Assembly: GCA_030621685.1 (NCBI GenBank)
Contig: JAUXHF010000110.1
Location: 1 to 6,671, forward strand
DNA: 6,671 nt
From: Spirochaetota bacterium
GTDB lineage: Bacteria; Spirochaetota; UBA12135; COTS27
Reading direction: 5' to 3'
Below are positions 6,084 through 6,671 of this stretch, piece after piece; position 1 is the stretch's first letter, and every line of letters begins with the position of its first letter. The position numbers were made by a program, and so were the translations under genes. Under the pieces are notes generated by a model that worked only from the letters and a program-made list of their open reading frames with translations, searched no databases and was not told where the DNA came from.

Positions 6084-6103
6084 GCTTTCTGCTAGCAGAA
6101 AGC
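6084..6103. terminator. Perfect 20-bp palindrome between rpmB and mltD
   Basis: GCTTTCTGCT and AGCAGAAAGC abut without mismatch. It lies 30 bp downstream of the rpmB stop and 120 bp upstream of the mltD start. It would fold as a stable stem and could end or process the rpmG-rpmB transcript. There is no adjacent U-run on the minus strand, although a T-rich stretch follows about 20 bases later. A protein-binding site is an equally open reading. Confidence 0.4.
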
Positions 6104-6133
6104 CTCTTGAAGCAGCTGGCAGGTTATGCTTTT

Positions 6134-6382
6134 TTAATTATTTACTATTATTTCTTTAGGGAGGCATTTAGCTTTTTTCATAACAGCCTCTATTCCGTTT
6201 AGGCTAATAGCTTTTAAAGCCTTCGTTGAAATTTTAATTGTTGCACTTCTTCCTAAAGAGGGAATATACACTTTCTTTTTTATAATGTTCGGTCTCTGCT
6301 TACGTTTGGTGCGATTCTTCGCATGCGAGACATTATTGGCCGAACGGGTCCGCTTGCCCGTTAATTTACAGACTCTTGACAT
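6134..6382 (-). CDS. rpmB: 50S ribosomal protein L28
   Basis: A structural protein of the large ribosomal subunit. Seen: 82 residues, strongly basic, beginning MSRVCKLTGKR with the family blocks NNVSHAKNRTKRKQRPN (17-33) and TIKISTKALKAISLNG (48-63). No CxxC zinc pairs are present, so this is the zinc-free form. Length is normal for the family. The start is ATG with only a weak GAAG about 10 bases upstream. It lies 63 bp downstream of rpmG on the same strand, with a hairpin in the gap. The two are probably co-transcribed. The KKVYIPSLGR block recalls spirochaetal L28 from memory, but that is a weak clue to phylum. Confidence 0.95.
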   Translation of the reverse strand: MSRVCKLTGKRTRSANNVSHAKNRTKRKQRPNIIKKKVYIPSLGRSATIKISTKALKAISLNGIEAVMKKAKCLPKEIIVNN

Positions 6383-6412
6383 AAGTTTTACTTCGATAAA
6401 TATAGTTTTGAT

Positions 6413-6445
6413 GCCTTCACGCTTTTATCTTAAAAATGTGAAGGC
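6413..6445 (-). other. Hairpin in the rpmG-rpmB gap
   Basis: GCCTTCAC (6413-6420) and GTGAAGGC (6438-6445) form an 8-bp stem with a 17-base AT-rich loop. It begins directly after the rpmG stop codon on the transcript. No U-tract follows the second arm, so termination is unlikely. A processing site or a structure that sets the L33:L28 ratio is possible but unproven. Confidence 0.45.
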
Positions 6446-6634
6446 TTACTTCGCTTCTTTATACACTACATGCTTACGTAGAGTAGGATCATATTTTTTA
6501 ATCTCTAGTTTAGAAGGCGTATTTTTTTTGTTTTTATACGTAGAATAAAAATGCGGGCTTTTGCTGCTCTTTAATTTAATAACAGCACGCGCCGCGCCCT
6601 TTTTTCTACCAGAAGATTTCTTTGTTGCTGCCAT
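6446..6634 (-). CDS. rpmG: 50S ribosomal protein L33
   Basis: A small protein of the large ribosomal subunit near the E site. Seen: 62 residues. A basic N-terminal extension of about 16 residues (SSGRKKGAARAV) precedes the L33 core: IKLKSSKSPHFYSTYKNKKN (19-38), LEIKKYDPTLRKHVVYKEAK (43-62). There are no cysteines, so this is the zinc-free paralog type. The IKLKSS and KYDPTLRKHVVYKEAK blocks resemble chlamydial and proteobacterial L33 from memory. The start is ATG at 6634. Upstream, AAAGGG occurs too far away to act as a standard ribosome binding site. The order rpmG then rpmB is the reverse of E. coli. Confidence 0.93.
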   Translation of the reverse strand: MAATKKSSGRKKGAARAVIKLKSSKSPHFYSTYKNKKNTPSKLEIKKYDPTLRKHVVYKEAK

Positions 6635-6671
6635 AATAATATAGTGTTAAACCCTTTCAGTTTAAAGCTTA

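Noticed and set aside
6285..6548. Plus-strand open frame across rpmB and rpmG
   Set aside because: It is antisense to two clear ribosomal protein genes and spans their intergenic hairpin.
6396..6645. Shared ACTATATT-like word before rpmB and rpmG as a common promoter
   Set aside because: It is short and AT-rich with no -35 partner. In rpmG it touches the start codon, which leaves no room for a leader.

Overview
This AT-rich window (roughly 35-40% G+C by eye) comes from a Gram-negative-type bacterium. It carries the core of the rod-elongation machinery, RodA and PBP2, next to a lipoprotein lytic transglycosylase and two ribosomal protein genes. At the left edge is the broken-off 3' end of an amino-acid biosynthesis gene followed by decayed copies of itself. 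The phylum is not settled. The IlvD tail is of the long E. coli-like class. The PBP2 core reads to me, from memory only, as rather spirochaete-like. L33 is the zinc-free type. Most start codons lack a convincing Shine-Dalgarno sequence.

Layout. Bases 2-352 (+) encode the last 116 residues of dihydroxy-acid dehydratase (ilvD). Immediately downstream, about 371-630, lie two further degenerate copies of the last part of that gene. They are still largely in the ilvD frame and are followed by a 12-bp tandem repeat. All other genes are on the minus strand, convergent with ilvD. In transcription order they are rpmG (6634-6446), rpmB (6382-6134), a MltD-like LysM lytic transglycosylase (about 5963-4569), a 386-bp repeat-rich gap, mrdA/PBP2 (4182-2206), a 134-bp gap with a perfect palindrome, and rodA (2071-698).

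How the genes work together. RodA (SEDS glycosyltransferase) and PBP2 (transpeptidase) form the paired polymerase and crosslinker of the elongasome. The MltD-like lipoprotein cleaves glycan strands and would supply the matching hydrolytic activity, so 698-5963 is a sidewall synthesis and remodelling cluster. mreBCD, which often precedes mrdA, is not in the window. rpmG and rpmB are 50S subunit proteins, here in the order rpmG then rpmB.

Most noteworthy. First, the ilvD 3'-end duplication, with an in-frame junction at a shared GCCTTA hexamer. Second, a recurring pattern of short direct tandem duplications (10, 11, 12 and 27 bp) found in the spaces between genes. I see no convincing undescribed system. 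The window is housekeeping genes plus an unusual recombination and decay footprint.
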